This document shows positions 24,723 through 34,102 of a DNA stretch of 40,059 bases, one piece after another. The DNA comes from an uncultured bacterium (GTDB lineage Bacteria; Auribacterota; Erginobacteria; Erginobacterales; Erginobacteraceae), in NCBI GenBank assembly GCA_937885075.1, contig CAKZYZ010000375.1, positions 1 to 40,059 of the forward strand, in the 5' to 3' direction. The stretch's first letter is position 1. Each line of letters opens with the position of its first letter. The notes beneath the pieces are model-generated. The model was given only the letters and a program-made list of their open reading frames with translations, did no database searches and was not told the DNA's origin. The translations under genes were made by a program, and so were the position numbers.

Positions 24723-24844
24723 GTAATTTTTTCTCCAATGATAAGAGGTAGATAATAAATAAAAGGTTAAAATAAACTAATTTTACTTATTCAAATTTTT
24801 TAGATATTATTTTTTGCGGAAAAATAAGATTATTCCATGGTTCG

Positions 24845-25267
24845 TTATCCGCTTTTCCGGGGAGCAATTAACGAAAGAGCGGGGAAATACGATTGATATC
24901 TCCGCATATCTCTGCTGACCAATACCATTCCACCGATAAGAGCATGTGCTCCGATAAAGAAATCAGGCAGAGTTAATTTACGGATACCCCCCGCTTTTCG
25001 ATACCGGAGAAAACATTTCCCGGCCAGGAAAGCCGCTTCCCAGGGGATAGGTTCCCGGATGAAAAAAGAATGCGGCAGGGCTGCTTCAACCTCTTCTATC
25101 TGTTTAAATCCAACAGAGACCTCAGCATAAATAACCGGATTGATAACCAGTTGACAGGTATCCGACAGCGTTTCCAGTTGCCGGCGAGACCAGTCGAACC
25201 AGGTGGAATCCTCCTCCAGGATATCCAGTATGATATTGCTATCCACCATTACTTTTCCGGTGATCAT
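24845..25267 (-). CDS. PIN-domain ribonuclease toxin (VapC-like)
   Basis: This 140-residue protein has the PIN acidic set: Asp9 in MVDSNIILDIL, Glu49 in YAEVSVGF, Asp102 in LPDFFIGAHA and Asp120 in LVSRDMRRY. This is the VapC class of metal-dependent RNases that cleave tRNA or rRNA when freed from their antitoxin. Its ATG shares one base with the stop of the upstream AbrB-type gene (TAATG), which is classic toxin-antitoxin coupling. Met7 could be an alternative start. All active-site residues are present, so it may be functional. Downstream to 24722 there is only AT-rich noncoding sequence. Confidence 0.9.
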   Translation of the reverse strand: MITGKVMVDSNIILDILEEDSTWFDWSRRQLETLSDTCQLVINPVIYAEVSVGFKQIEEVEAALPHSFFIREPIPWEAAFLAGKCFLRYRKAGGIRKLTLPDFFIGAHALIGGMVLVSRDMRRYQSYFPALSLIAPRKSG

Positions 25268-25494
25268 TACTCCCCTCTGGTCAGAGCCATAATCTCATCG
25301 GTCGTCATCTTAACCGTTGCCCTTCCCCGCATATGATCAATCAACTTCTTTCCCCGGGATGGCATATCTCCTTTCTTCTCCAGGAGAACCACATTGCCTT
25401 TTATCAGGAATTGCACCTCCGTATGGGGGAGAAAACCCATCTTCTCCCGTATCTCCAGAGGGATCGTAACCTGACCTTTTGTCGTTATAAGCAT
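25267..25494 (-). CDS. AbrB/SpoVT-type antitoxin
   Basis: This 75-residue protein has an N-terminal swapped-hairpin AbrB domain (TTKGQVTIPLEIREKMGFLP), the DNA-binding fold of MazE/VapB-like antitoxins. The charged C-terminal tail (MRGRATVKMTTDEIMALTRG) would bind and neutralise the PIN toxin encoded immediately downstream. GGAG seven bases upstream supports the start. It probably represses its own promoter, which must lie in the AT-rich region 25495-25560. Confidence 0.9.
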   Translation of the reverse strand: MLITTKGQVTIPLEIREKMGFLPHTEVQFLIKGNVVLLEKKGDMPSRGKKLIDHMRGRATVKMTTDEIMALTRGE

Positions 25495-25637
25495 AATATT
25501 TCTCCAAAAAATTTAAATTCAACCCAAATTATATAATTGGCACAGCGAACTACACAATCTGGGATCAAGTAATAGTAATACCAGTATTACTTATGCCCGT
25601 AGTGAACACAAGGAAAATGTCTAAAAATGGGAAGATA

Positions 25638-27494
25638 TCAAGAATTGTTTTCGGTTGTACCCAGCCCAGCACTCTCCTTCACTGCCTCCTTACGGGCGGA
25701 ACGAAAGAGGCGGAATAAAATAAAGGCTTCGACCAGGAGCCAGACCGCGAGTATGAGGATAGCGCCCCCGGTGATCAGCAGAGGGAGGCTCTTCGCATTC
25801 CAGAAATCTATCAGCTTCAAGACCATGGCGGTGAGAGTGATCACCAGCATAAAACCCATCGGGATGGTGAAGTAGATTGATCTCCTCCTGATCTCGAAGA
25901 GATAGACCGAGATCGCCAGCAGACCCAGCGCGGCCAGAAGCTGATTGGTAGTCCCGAAGAGTTCCCAGAGAGTCATGCCGGCCGGCACGCCGCCGATCTT
26001 CATCAGGGCAAAATACCCTATAGCGACAATACCGATCAGACTGGATAAGTACCGGTTCTTCAACGGCTTGATCTTAAAGGTTGCCCCCAATGCCTCAATA
26101 TTATAGCGCATCAGGCGGGTCCCGGAATCCAGAGTAGTCATGGCGAAGGCCACCACCACCACCGATATCAGGCCGATCGCGAACTCTTTCGGTATACCCA
26201 GTTGGGAGATAAGATATCCCGATCCTTCAATAAATGTATTGAGTTTCGGACCCAGTTTATTCATCGCTTCAAAATTCCCATATTGGCTGAGCCAGGCGGC
26301 TTTAGTCCCGAAGGTGGCCGTACAGGCAATAATCACCACCACCGCCAGCAACCCCTCGGTCAGCATTCCTCCATAACTGATAAATTTCGCGTCCCGGATT
26401 CGGCCCAGTTGGCGGGAGGTGGTCCCGGAGGAGACCAGATTATGAAACCCGGAGATCGCTCCGCAGGCGATTATTATGAAGAGGAAGGGGAAGAGTGGAG
26501 GCGAGCCTTCCGCTCCAAGGTGAAGAGGCGGTGCCATTACCTTCGGATTGCTGATGAATAATCCTCCATAGATCAAGATCAGACCGATATATAGCTTGAA
26601 TGAATTAAGGTAATCGCGGGGTTGGAGAAGAAACCAGACCGGGAGAACCGAGGCAAAGAAGGCGTATATCAGGAGAATATAGATCCAGAGATCAACCGAC
26701 CGGATACGGGCGGTATTTATCAGCCCGGCCGATTCTTCTTCCCCGGCTCCGCTGAAGTATTGGGCGACCGGACCGGGGCGGATAGTATCAGGAATAATAC
26801 CGGACTTTTCCAATCCGCTGATTTGACTCCGAAGTTCTGAGGGGAGAAATATCTGATAGATGGGAACCGGGTGCTGAAGTCCGACTTCAATCATCCCGAA
26901 CATCAGAAGAACACCGATGATAGTCGCGATGACCGGGGCGACATTCTTTTTATACATCATATAACCGACCAGCATGGCGATCGGAATCAGGGCAAAGACC
27001 GGGATTATCGCCATGGGGTGAAAATCGGTAAAGAGGACCGCGACCACCATGGCGAAGACCCCCATCGCCAGGGCCAGGAGGAAGAAGATAACCAGCATGA
27101 ATAGGGTGCCGGCACGAAAACCGATCAGATCCCGGACCACCTCCCCTATCGACCTCCCCTCATTTCGGAGCGAGATAACCAGAGCTCCAAAATCATGGGC
27201 CGCTCCGAGGAATATCGACCCGAAGAAGACCCAGAGAAAAGCCGGAAGCCATCCCCAGATCACTCCGATCGCCGGTCCCATAATCGGCCCCAGACCGGCA
27301 ATAGAGACAAAATGATGGCTGAATAAGATACCCCTCCGGGTGGGAACAAAATCAATCCCGTCTTCCCGCTCCCGGGAGGGAAGCTTCTCGTCCGGCATAA
27401 GACGGAATATCTTCTCCTGGAGGAAACGGGCGTAGATGAAGTAGGCCAATAAGAATCCGACAATTGAAATTAATGCCAGAAATATAGCGCTCAT
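25638..27494 (-). CDS. cstA: CstA-family carbon-starvation transporter
   Basis: This 618-residue polytopic membrane protein matches CstA/BtsT transporters from the start (FLLAYFIYARFLQEKIFRL), through the signature GILFSHHFVSIAGLGPIMGPAIG and FGSIFLGAAHDFGALVISLR, to GFHNLVSSGTTSRQL and the late segment FAMTTLDSGTRLMRYNIEAL. E. coli CstA (701 aa) is longer. Family members take up pyruvate and possibly peptides under carbon limitation; substrate assignment here is inference. No strong Shine-Dalgarno is seen. The short spacer upstream of it (27495-27583) contains GTTCGGTGTTCGAAGTTCGG variant repeats. Confidence 0.93.
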   Translation of the reverse strand: MSAIFLALISIVGFLLAYFIYARFLQEKIFRLMPDEKLPSREREDGIDFVPTRRGILFSHHFVSIAGLGPIMGPAIGVIWGWLPAFLWVFFGSIFLGAAHDFGALVISLRNEGRSIGEVVRDLIGFRAGTLFMLVIFFLLALAMGVFAMVVAVLFTDFHPMAIIPVFALIPIAMLVGYMMYKKNVAPVIATIIGVLLMFGMIEVGLQHPVPIYQIFLPSELRSQISGLEKSGIIPDTIRPGPVAQYFSGAGEEESAGLINTARIRSVDLWIYILLIYAFFASVLPVWFLLQPRDYLNSFKLYIGLILIYGGLFISNPKVMAPPLHLGAEGSPPLFPFLFIIIACGAISGFHNLVSSGTTSRQLGRIRDAKFISYGGMLTEGLLAVVVIIACTATFGTKAAWLSQYGNFEAMNKLGPKLNTFIEGSGYLISQLGIPKEFAIGLISVVVVAFAMTTLDSGTRLMRYNIEALGATFKIKPLKNRYLSSLIGIVAIGYFALMKIGGVPAGMTLWELFGTTNQLLAALGLLAISVYLFEIRRRSIYFTIPMGFMLVITLTAMVLKLIDFWNAKSLPLLITGGAILILAVWLLVEAFILFRLFRSARKEAVKESAGLGTTENNS

Positions 27495-27583
27495 TTTTTT
27501 CTGATCGGATGTAAGGTAGTTGAATGTTCGGTGTTCGAAGTTCGGTTCTTACGCCAATCCCCACTGCCTATTACCCATCAACA

Positions 27584-29296
27584 TCATCCTTCCCCATAGA
27601 GAGGAACGATCTTAAACTCAACGGCATCTACCAACCCCTTATCGGTTATCTTTAGGGCGGGTATAGGGGGCAGGGCCATAAAAGAGAGGGTCATAAATGG
27701 GTCTTTCAGGGGAGATCCCAGATCATGGGCGGCTTGATTTAATCGGGTAATCGCGCGGCGAACATCAGTAAGGGGCCGGGGAGAGATAAGGCCGGCGATG
27801 GGAAGAGGGAGCGCCGCTTTTACCTCATCATGATCGACTACCACCTGTCCTCCGCTCATCCGGACTACCTCAATAGCCGCGGTCATCATATCTCCATCAT
27901 TAGTACCAACGATAATAATATTGTGGGAGTCATGGGCGACCGATGACGCGAGCGCGCCGGAGCGGAGACCAAACCCGCGCACAAAACCCAATCCCACTTT
28001 CCCGGAAGCAGTATGCCTCTCAATTACCGCGATCTTTAAGATGTCGCGCCGGGTATCAGAGATAGCAAATCCGTCTTTCGTCTTCATTGAGAGCATCAGC
28101 TTTTTTGTGATAAGCTCCCCCGGGACCACACCGATCACCTTCGCTTTCTCATTCTTCGCTTTAATGGAGAATTCTCCCAGTCCGAGCCAGTCCACATTAA
28201 CCGAACCCCTGAGATGAGGGAGCTTTGGCTCCCAGCCTTTCAGCGTTAATTTTCCCTTTCGGGCAACCGGGCGGCCTGCCTTAAACACACGCTCTACTTT
28301 GAAATTCTTAAAATTATCGAATACCACCAGGTCGGCCTGATATCCGGGAGCGATTGCTCCAAGACGGGAGAGACCAAAATAAAGGGCCGTATTGAGTGTC
28401 CCCATCCGGATAGCGTCAACCGGATCAATCCCGGCCCGAATCGCGGTACGGATCATAAAATCAATATGACCTTCCGTTATAAGATCATCGGGATGGCGAT
28501 CATCAGTAGCAAGCAGGCACCGCGGACAGGTCCGGGGAGTACAGAGGGGGAGCAGCGCCTCCAGATTCTTGGCCGCGGTCCCTTCCCGGAGCATGATAAA
28601 CATCCCCCGGGCCAGCTTCTCCCGTGCCTCGGAGAGTGTAGAACATTCATGGTCGGATCGGATTCCCGCCACAATATAGGCATTGAGATCCTTGCCGGAA
28701 AGGCCGGGAGCGTGGCCGTCGATCGGCCGGGTTCCCGCCGCCTTAAGTTTCGCCATTACTTCCGGATCACGGGATAGAACTCCGGGGTAGTTCATAACCT
28801 CGGCCAACCCTATAACCTGCTCCTCTCCCCAGAGGAAGGCAAGATCCTGACTGGTCAGATCGGCCCCCGATGTCTCAAATTCCGTAGCCGGCACACAGGA
28901 AGATAGCAAAATGAAGACATTGAGGGGACAACCTCTGGAGGAGTTGATCATATACCGGATCCCGTTCACACCAAAGATATTGGCGATCTCATGAGGATCG
29001 ATAATGACTGTAGTCGTTCCATGGGGGACAACCGCCCGGGCGTATTCGGGTACGGTAACCATGCTCGATTCAATATGGACATGGGCGTCCATGAAGCCGG
29101 GGGCGAGGTGAGCGCCCTTCAGATCGATAGTTTTTTTCGCCCGGTAATCACCGATCCCGATAATGATATCTCCGGCGATGGCCACCGAGGCCTTCTCCAC
29201 CCGGCCGGAGAAGACATTGACCATCCGGCAGTTAGAGAGAAGAAGGTCAACCTTACCTTCTCCACGGGCCAGGGCTATTTTATCTTCTATTCTCAT
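27584..29296 (-). CDS. ade: Adenine deaminase
   Basis: This 570-residue amidohydrolase converts adenine to hypoxanthine and ammonia in purine salvage. The metal motif is GFMDAHVHIESSM (His72, His74). DPHEIANIFGVNGI, DGHAPGLSG and DDRHPDDLITEGHIDFMIR are diagnostic for bacterial Ade rather than other amidohydrolases, and so is the C-terminal Ade domain with VRMSGGQVVVDHDEV. The length is typical. Upstream, a purine-poor leader lacks a clear Shine-Dalgarno. Adenine could come from methylthioadenosine phosphorylase encoded 6 kb away at 35484-36359. Confidence 0.96.
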   Translation of the reverse strand: MRIEDKIALARGEGKVDLLLSNCRMVNVFSGRVEKASVAIAGDIIIGIGDYRAKKTIDLKGAHLAPGFMDAHVHIESSMVTVPEYARAVVPHGTTTVIIDPHEIANIFGVNGIRYMINSSRGCPLNVFILLSSCVPATEFETSGADLTSQDLAFLWGEEQVIGLAEVMNYPGVLSRDPEVMAKLKAAGTRPIDGHAPGLSGKDLNAYIVAGIRSDHECSTLSEAREKLARGMFIMLREGTAAKNLEALLPLCTPRTCPRCLLATDDRHPDDLITEGHIDFMIRTAIRAGIDPVDAIRMGTLNTALYFGLSRLGAIAPGYQADLVVFDNFKNFKVERVFKAGRPVARKGKLTLKGWEPKLPHLRGSVNVDWLGLGEFSIKAKNEKAKVIGVVPGELITKKLMLSMKTKDGFAISDTRRDILKIAVIERHTASGKVGLGFVRGFGLRSGALASSVAHDSHNIIIVGTNDGDMMTAAIEVVRMSGGQVVVDHDEVKAALPLPIAGLISPRPLTDVRRAITRLNQAAHDLGSPLKDPFMTLSFMALPPIPALKITDKGLVDAVEFKIVPLYGEG

Positions 29297-29339
29297 CTAT
29301 AAGCCATCTTGATCGGCAACAAGACAGTTAATCAATGGT

Positions 29340-29439
29340 CAATAAAAAGAGAGTAATCAGTAACCAGTTATCAGTTGGCTTGGCTGCCAGGCGAACACTT
29401 TCTGAATACCGACAACTGATCACTGATTACTCTCTTCCC
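29340..29439. repeat. Inverted TAATCAGT repeat
   Basis: AGAGAGTAATCAGT (29348-29361) is the exact complement of 29422-29435. Inside the left arm CAGTAACCAGTTATCAGTTG holds variant direct repeats matched by CAACTGATCACTGATTAC on the right. A related GATCACTGATTACT occurs at 37240-37253. The stem is long but has no T-run, so it is classed as a repeat, not a terminator. Confidence 0.75.
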
Positions 29440-30198
29440 TTAAAATACTACTCCGAATTTACCGCCGTAGTAATTGCTGGCATTCTCCGGCTCGATAAAA
29501 CCTTCGTTGACATCGGAGTCGTTGATCTTCCAGTATTCGCCAAATGCCTCCAGCTTCAAACCTATCTTGTCATTAATATCATAACGGATATACGGTGTGA
29601 ATCGAATCCCCCAGCCGTCTTGCCCGGTAAATTCGATATCCCCACTCTTGTTTTCTCCATGAAACATCCAGTCAAACTCACTCTTTAACCCGATCGTCCA
29701 TTGTCCACTACTTGCAATAGAGGTTGAAATATCAATGCCCAGAGGCAGATACAGATAGGCTTGTTCTCTCTCATAACCGCCAAAACCCAAATCCCTCAGA
29801 TCATTATTAAGATATCGATACCCAATTCCACTATACGGCATCATACAGAACCCATCTTCGCCGATCATATAGCCTGCAATCCCTCGAAAATTATATATAT
29901 AATTCGATGTATCTCCCTTAAGGGAGCCGCCTGATGAATATCCTCCATCATACTCCACATCTCCCCCGACCATCGACATATAGAACTGAAAGTACCAGGG
30001 TCGAGCGGCCAGGATCGCGATTGAACCGTAAACACCGCCCTGAACTCCATCTTCCCGCATAATATGCGACTCCCGGTAGTGAAAATCACCGACCTCCAGA
30101 CCGGCTTCCATCTCGACATCCTCGATGACTCCGGCGTAAGTGAATGAACCGGTGAGTCCGAATATAACTATCGCTATTATAATACAGATATTTTTCAT
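29440..30198 (-). CDS. Outer-membrane beta-barrel protein
   Basis: This 252-residue protein has a signal peptide (about 1-22, ending TYAG). The mature part is rich in alternating aromatic/glycine strands (YIYNFRGIAGYMIG, QAYLYLPLGIDIS, GWGIRFTPYIRYDIN, KIGLKLEAFGEYWKI) and ends in GGKFGVVF, with the terminal Phe recognised by the BAM machinery. About 8-12 strands are likely. AAGGAGG is placed well for translation. It is probably an outer-membrane protein of the small-barrel type; the ligand or role is unknown. Confidence 0.82.
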   Translation of the reverse strand: MKNICIIIAIVIFGLTGSFTYAGVIEDVEMEAGLEVGDFHYRESHIMREDGVQGGVYGSIAILAARPWYFQFYMSMVGGDVEYDGGYSSGGSLKGDTSNYIYNFRGIAGYMIGEDGFCMMPYSGIGYRYLNNDLRDLGFGGYEREQAYLYLPLGIDISTSIASSGQWTIGLKSEFDWMFHGENKSGDIEFTGQDGWGIRFTPYIRYDINDKIGLKLEAFGEYWKINDSDVNEGFIEPENASNYYGGKFGVVF

Positions 30199-30239
30199 AT
30201 TGATCCTCCTTCTTCGTGGGCAACAAACCCTTGATTTTT

Positions 30240-30282
30240 TTGATCGGACAGATCCGGCGGATCAGACCGATCGGTCTGTAAT
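30240..30282. repeat. GATCGG repeat with 16-bp palindrome
   Basis: TTGATCGGACAGATCC opens a block related to 23491-23528. It contains CAGACCGATCGGTCTG (about 30264-30279), a perfect 16-bp palindrome. It lies between the CorC-like gene's 3' end and the beta-barrel gene's start. Confidence 0.65.
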
Positions 30283-30320
30283 AGCACCCGCTCACTCATT
30301 GGCGACAGCATCACCTTTGA

Positions 30321-31604
30321 TTATTCTTCACTCATACCGTCCTTCTTTTGCCTTTCATCCACCGCCGGTCCGGTTATCTCCAGCCGGACAATCCGGCGGT
30401 CGGTGGCCTGGGTAATCTTAAAGAGATGGCCCTGAAACTCAATCTCATCTCCGGCTGGCGGGATCTTCCCTTCCAGATCTATCAGGAAACCGGCTATGGT
30501 CTCCTCTTCTTTATCTTCAGGCAGATCTAACCCCAGAATATCGTTAAGTTCATCAAGCCGCATCCTCCCGGATACCTCAGCCGCGTTCTCCTTCATTCTG
30601 AAGAGGGAAACCTCATCCAGATCATACTCATCACGGATCTCCCCCACAATCTCCTCAAGTATATTCTCCAGAGTCGCGATACCGGCAACACCGCCGTATT
30701 CATCTACTACAATCGCCATATTCATATCGTTATTTCGCAACTCATCCAGAAGATCTTCTAAGGTCTTACTCTCCGGGACAATATACGGCTCCCGGATTAT
30801 GGAGGCAATCTCCTCTTCGTCCGCCGCCATTACCAGGTCGGAGACCTGAACGGTACCTATTATCTTGTCCACCCGTTCCCGGTAGATCGGGATCCGGGTG
30901 TGACCGGTCTCACTGATTATCCGCCGGATCTGCTTCACCGTCGAATCTTCCGGAGCAAGGGTAACATCGATTAGAGGGACCATGACTTCTGAGATATCAT
31001 TTTCTCCAAACTCGAAGACCCGGGCGATCATCTTCTCCTCAACTTCGGTCAATGCCCCCTGTCTCTTCCCTTCTTCCATTAAAAGACGAATATCATCCAC
31101 TGAAGAGAAGAGCTTGCTCGCCTCAGAGTCTACCCCGAAGAGTCCCAGGAGGTGGATAGAGATCCATGAAACAATTTTTACCAGAGGATACATAAAATAA
31201 TATGATATCCGGAGGGGAGTACATAAAAGCAGGCTGACCCGGGTAGCCCGGGGACGCACTACATTCTTAGGAATTATTTCGGCAAAGATCAGAATAAGCG
31301 GGAGCATAATGATGGTAGCGATAAATGGCCCCTGCTCACCTAAACCAAGCTGGCGGGAGAATAGATATGAAGCCACGGTCGCCCCTAACACCAGAAAAAG
31401 ATTGATCCCGACCAGGGTGGTAGAGAGGAACTTCTCCGGATATTCCAGCAACTTATGAATCACCCGAGCCCGCGGATCCCCGGAGTCAGCCAGGTGCCGG
31501 ATCCGGAGACGGTTAGCGGATACCAGGGCCATCTCCGAAGCGCAGAAGAATGCCTGCAGAATTAAACAACCGATTATAATTATTAAACAGAGTATGATGG
31601 ACAT
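30321..31604 (-). CDS. CNNM/CorC-HlyC-type CBS membrane protein (paralogue 1)
   Basis: This 427-residue protein has an N-terminal CNNM (DUF21) membrane domain with about four helices (CASEMALVSANRLRIRHL at the start). A CBS pair follows (about 200-330, with SEVMVPLIDVTLAPEDSTVK and AIVVDEYGGVAGIATLENIL), then a C-terminal CorC/HlyC transporter-associated domain. Family members handle Mg2+/Co2+ efflux; the old label 'hemolysin' is misleading. A homologue follows at 31729-33024. The ATG directly abuts repeat A4, and GAAGG within the repeat nine bases upstream is the only ribosome-binding-like sequence. Confidence 0.93.
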   Translation of the reverse strand: MSIILCLIIIIGCLILQAFFCASEMALVSANRLRIRHLADSGDPRARVIHKLLEYPEKFLSTTLVGINLFLVLGATVASYLFSRQLGLGEQGPFIATIIMLPLILIFAEIIPKNVVRPRATRVSLLLCTPLRISYYFMYPLVKIVSWISIHLLGLFGVDSEASKLFSSVDDIRLLMEEGKRQGALTEVEEKMIARVFEFGENDISEVMVPLIDVTLAPEDSTVKQIRRIISETGHTRIPIYRERVDKIIGTVQVSDLVMAADEEEIASIIREPYIVPESKTLEDLLDELRNNDMNMAIVVDEYGGVAGIATLENILEEIVGEIRDEYDLDEVSLFRMKENAAEVSGRMRLDELNDILGLDLPEDKEEETIAGFLIDLEGKIPPAGDEIEFQGHLFKITQATDRRIVRLEITGPAVDERQKKDGMSEE

Positions 31605-31605
31605 A

Positions 31606-31722
31606 GAACTTAGCCTTCGTTTCGCTCGGACAACTTTACCTCTAAGGAAAGCATGAAAGCAGGAAAATTAAATACTGCTCCTCCTGCCTTCCTGCATTCC
31701 TTAGAAGTTATTGTCCCGAAGT
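31606..31722. repeat. Composite repeat A4 filling the gap between CorC paralogues
   Basis: It starts with GAACTTAG two bases from the downstream gene's ATG, has a core CTAAGGAA/TTCCTTAG stem (about 31641-31648 with 31695-31702), and ends with the TTATTGTCCCGAAG tail a few bases from the other gene's stop. It occupies almost the entire spacer. Confidence 0.87.
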
Positions 31723-31728
31723 ATTTTA

Positions 31729-33024
31729 TTACTCAACCCGATTATTCGATTGATGCCCGATTCCTTTCTTATGGATCAATACCTCTCCGATCCGGCGTGC
31801 TTTTAAGTCCACTATGGTGAACTTGAGGTCACCTTCCTGGTATACTTCGCCTGGTTGAGGAATATGTCCGAGCCGCTCACAGAGAACTCCACCCAGGGTC
31901 ACATTTTTATCCCCGGTCAGATTGAGTCCAAACTCCTCATTAATATAATCAAGCTCCAGCCGACCCTTGAGCCGGATAGTATCTTCATCAATTACGGCAT
32001 ATACGGGCGGTACTTCTCCCCGCTCTCTGATCTCTCCCACAATCTCTTCGATCAGGTCATCCAGAGTGATCAGCCCGGAGATCCCCCCATACTCGTCTAC
32101 CACCAGGGCGATATGAATCTTGCGGTCCAGAAATTCTTTGAGAAGACGGGATGCCCTCATAATTTCGGGGACAAAATACGGCTTGCGGAGGAAGTTACCC
32201 AGTTCCAGGGGTTCATCTTGCCGGGCACGAGCCATCACCAGATCCTTCGGATAGAGGATCCCGATGACATTCTCAACCTTGCCGGAGTAGATCGGTATCC
32301 GGGAATACTCTTTTTCTTTAATTATCCCGGCAATATCTTCCAGGGGGATATCCACCTCGAACGAAACTATCTCATTACGGGGGGTCATCAACTGGCGAAC
32401 GGTATTATTGCCCAGTTTAAATATCTCCGAGATCATCTCTTCCTCATCCCCATTTAGAGTCCCTTCTCGGGTACCAAGCTGGAGAGCGGTGGTCAGTTCT
32501 TCTCTGGTCAATGGTGTATCACCGCCCAGGGGCTGCCTTTGAAAGATGGAGATAATCAAGTCGCTGAAGAAATGAACAACTATCCTGAGCGGTGTAACCA
32601 CTTTTTCCAGGATCGAGATAGCCGGGGCGATAGCCAGAGAAACTCTCTCCGCCCGATTGATAGCCAGAACCTTCGGGGCGACCTCACCGAAGATCAGAAT
32701 AATAAATGTCATTACGATAGTGGAGAAGATCCAGGACAGGGAACTGAGTGGACCGGAAGATAGTATTCCGAAGGAGAGGCGCTCGGCCAGGGTAGAGGAT
32801 AAGATATTAACAAGCATATTCCCTACCCCAATGGAAATAAGGAGACGCCGGGGATTACCGAGCAGGCGGGAGATGATGGACCCACGCTCAGGATGGGTGT
32901 GCTTCAACTTTTCCACCGTCAGACGATTGAGAGAGAAGAGAGCAGTCTCCGAACCGGAGAAGAAGGCGGAAAACCCCAGCAGGATCGCCAAGAATAATAA
33001 TAGTAATAGAAAGGCTACCGTCAT
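31729..33024 (-). CDS. CNNM/CorC-HlyC-type CBS membrane protein (paralogue 2)
   Basis: This 431-residue protein has the same architecture as its neighbour: a CNNM membrane domain (FSAFFSGSETALFSLNRLTV), two CBS domains (RQLMTPRNEIVSFEVDIPLE; HIALVVDEYGGISGLITLDD) and the CorC_HlyC domain. Shared motifs VVDEYGG and EEIVGEIR show paralogy, but the sequences are well diverged, so the duplication is old. The pair may form a hetero-oligomeric cation exporter; that is inference. No clear Shine-Dalgarno is present before the ATG; an AT-rich region upstream (33025-33110) probably holds the promoter. Confidence 0.93.
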   Translation of the reverse strand: MTVAFLLLLLFLAILLGFSAFFSGSETALFSLNRLTVEKLKHTHPERGSIISRLLGNPRRLLISIGVGNMLVNILSSTLAERLSFGILSSGPLSSLSWIFSTIVMTFIILIFGEVAPKVLAINRAERVSLAIAPAISILEKVVTPLRIVVHFFSDLIISIFQRQPLGGDTPLTREELTTALQLGTREGTLNGDEEEMISEIFKLGNNTVRQLMTPRNEIVSFEVDIPLEDIAGIIKEKEYSRIPIYSGKVENVIGILYPKDLVMARARQDEPLELGNFLRKPYFVPEIMRASRLLKEFLDRKIHIALVVDEYGGISGLITLDDLIEEIVGEIRERGEVPPVYAVIDEDTIRLKGRLELDYINEEFGLNLTGDKNVTLGGVLCERLGHIPQPGEVYQEGDLKFTIVDLKARRIGEVLIHKKGIGHQSNNRVE

Positions 33025-33232
33025 TGTCAGTCAAAAAGATAACATAACCCCCGAACATGTAAATAATATTTTTTCTCCGAAAAAATATTATGTTTTATAA
33101 TTTCGAGCTTACATTATATGCTAATTTAAAAGCAAAAACAGGAATCTATCTTAACTCAGTTTATTTCTTCATTTTTTTGACCAGACAATAACATAGGATT
33201 CAAACATAAGAATTTTTACGAAGGAAACATTC

Positions 33233-33289
33233 TTCCTCCGATTGATCCAATCGGAGTTGGGTAAAGTTGCGAGCGAAGCGAGTAAATTT
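33233..33289 (+). promoter_or_regulatory. J-domain gene leader element
   Basis: CTCCGATTGATCCAATCGGA begins a stem (CTCCGATTG with CAATCGGAG). GGGTAAAGTTGCGAGCGAAG and AATTT follow immediately before the ATG. This is the counterpart of the dprA leader (24663-24722). GAGCGAAGCGAG is the only purine-rich block for ribosome binding. Confidence 0.7.
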
Positions 33290-34102
33290 ATGAGGGCGAT
33301 TAAAAATTATTACCGCGTCTTAAATATCGGACCACATGCGTCGGGAAAAAGCATACGCTCTTCCTTCCGCCGGCTGGCTATGAAATATCATCCCGATACC
33401 AGTGAACTCGATTCTGAGACCGCCGCCGCGCGGATGCGGATGCTGCTCGAGGCTTACCGGATCCTGATGGATGCTGAAAAGCGAGCGATCTATGACCTCC
33501 GCTTTAAACCTCGCAGAAGCAAAGAAGGGCTCTCATACCGCGAGTCACTGGAAAGACGCAAAGATGATCCCTACTCCCGGGGACTTTTAATCTTATATGA
33601 TCTTCTCAAGGGAAGTACGAAAACAGCAATATTTAATTATGAGCGGTTAATAGAAGAAAATCCGGATGGAGTGGATCTCCTGACCCTGCTCGGCTTCGCC
33701 GATTACCTCGACTGTATCTTCCTCCTGGCGGAGGGATATCAAAAGACAAGCCGTTACAAAGAGGCTGTCAGGCATTATGAGGCGGTATTCCAGGAAGATC
33801 TCAAGTGGAATTACTTCCGGCTTTTCCGCCATGAGATCCAGCAACGGATCCGGGAGATCTACTGCCGGAGACTGGCAAAAGCAGTAGATCCCGCAAGGGC
33901 CATCGGTTATTACCGGATTCTCCTGGACAACTATACCTTCCCCAGAAAGGACCGCGCGTTCTTCTTTAAAAAAATCGCGGAATGCTACTATCAGCTCGGT
34001 GAGATCGAAAAATCAAAAAAGAATTTCTTTCTGGCGCTTGAGCTCCAACCGAAACTAAACGGAACTAAGAAAATCCGTTCTCAACTTAACCTAAGAACTT
34101 AA
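33290..34102 (+). CDS. J-domain protein with C-terminal TPR region
   Basis: This 270-residue protein starts MRAIKNYYRVLNIG; 16 codons of possible upstream extension lie in the repeat leader and are not expected to be coding. The J domain occupies about 6-70, with HPD at 34-36 and EAYRILMDAEKRAIYD following. A helical region with TPR-like pairs follows (SRYKEAVRHYEAVFQEDLKW, YYQLGEIEKSKKNFFLALEL). It is a DnaK co-chaperone of the J-protein class without the Gly/Phe or zinc domains of DnaJ, so it probably recruits DnaK to a specific client. The stop (AGA-ACT-TAA) coincides with a GAACTTAA repeat terminus. Confidence 0.88.
   Translation: MRAIKNYYRVLNIGPHASGKSIRSSFRRLAMKYHPDTSELDSETAAARMRMLLEAYRILMDAEKRAIYDLRFKPRRSKEGLSYRESLERRKDDPYSRGLLILYDLLKGSTKTAIFNYERLIEENPDGVDLLTLLGFADYLDCIFLLAEGYQKTSRYKEAVRHYEAVFQEDLKWNYFRLFRHEIQQRIREIYCRRLAKAVDPARAIGYYRILLDNYTFPRKDRAFFFKKIAECYYQLGEIEKSKKNFFLALELQPKLNGTKKIRSQLNLRT

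Noticed and set aside
29335-29688. Plus-strand reading frame opposite the beta-barrel gene
   Set aside because: Antisense to a convincing exported protein, and its first part lies in an inverted repeat.
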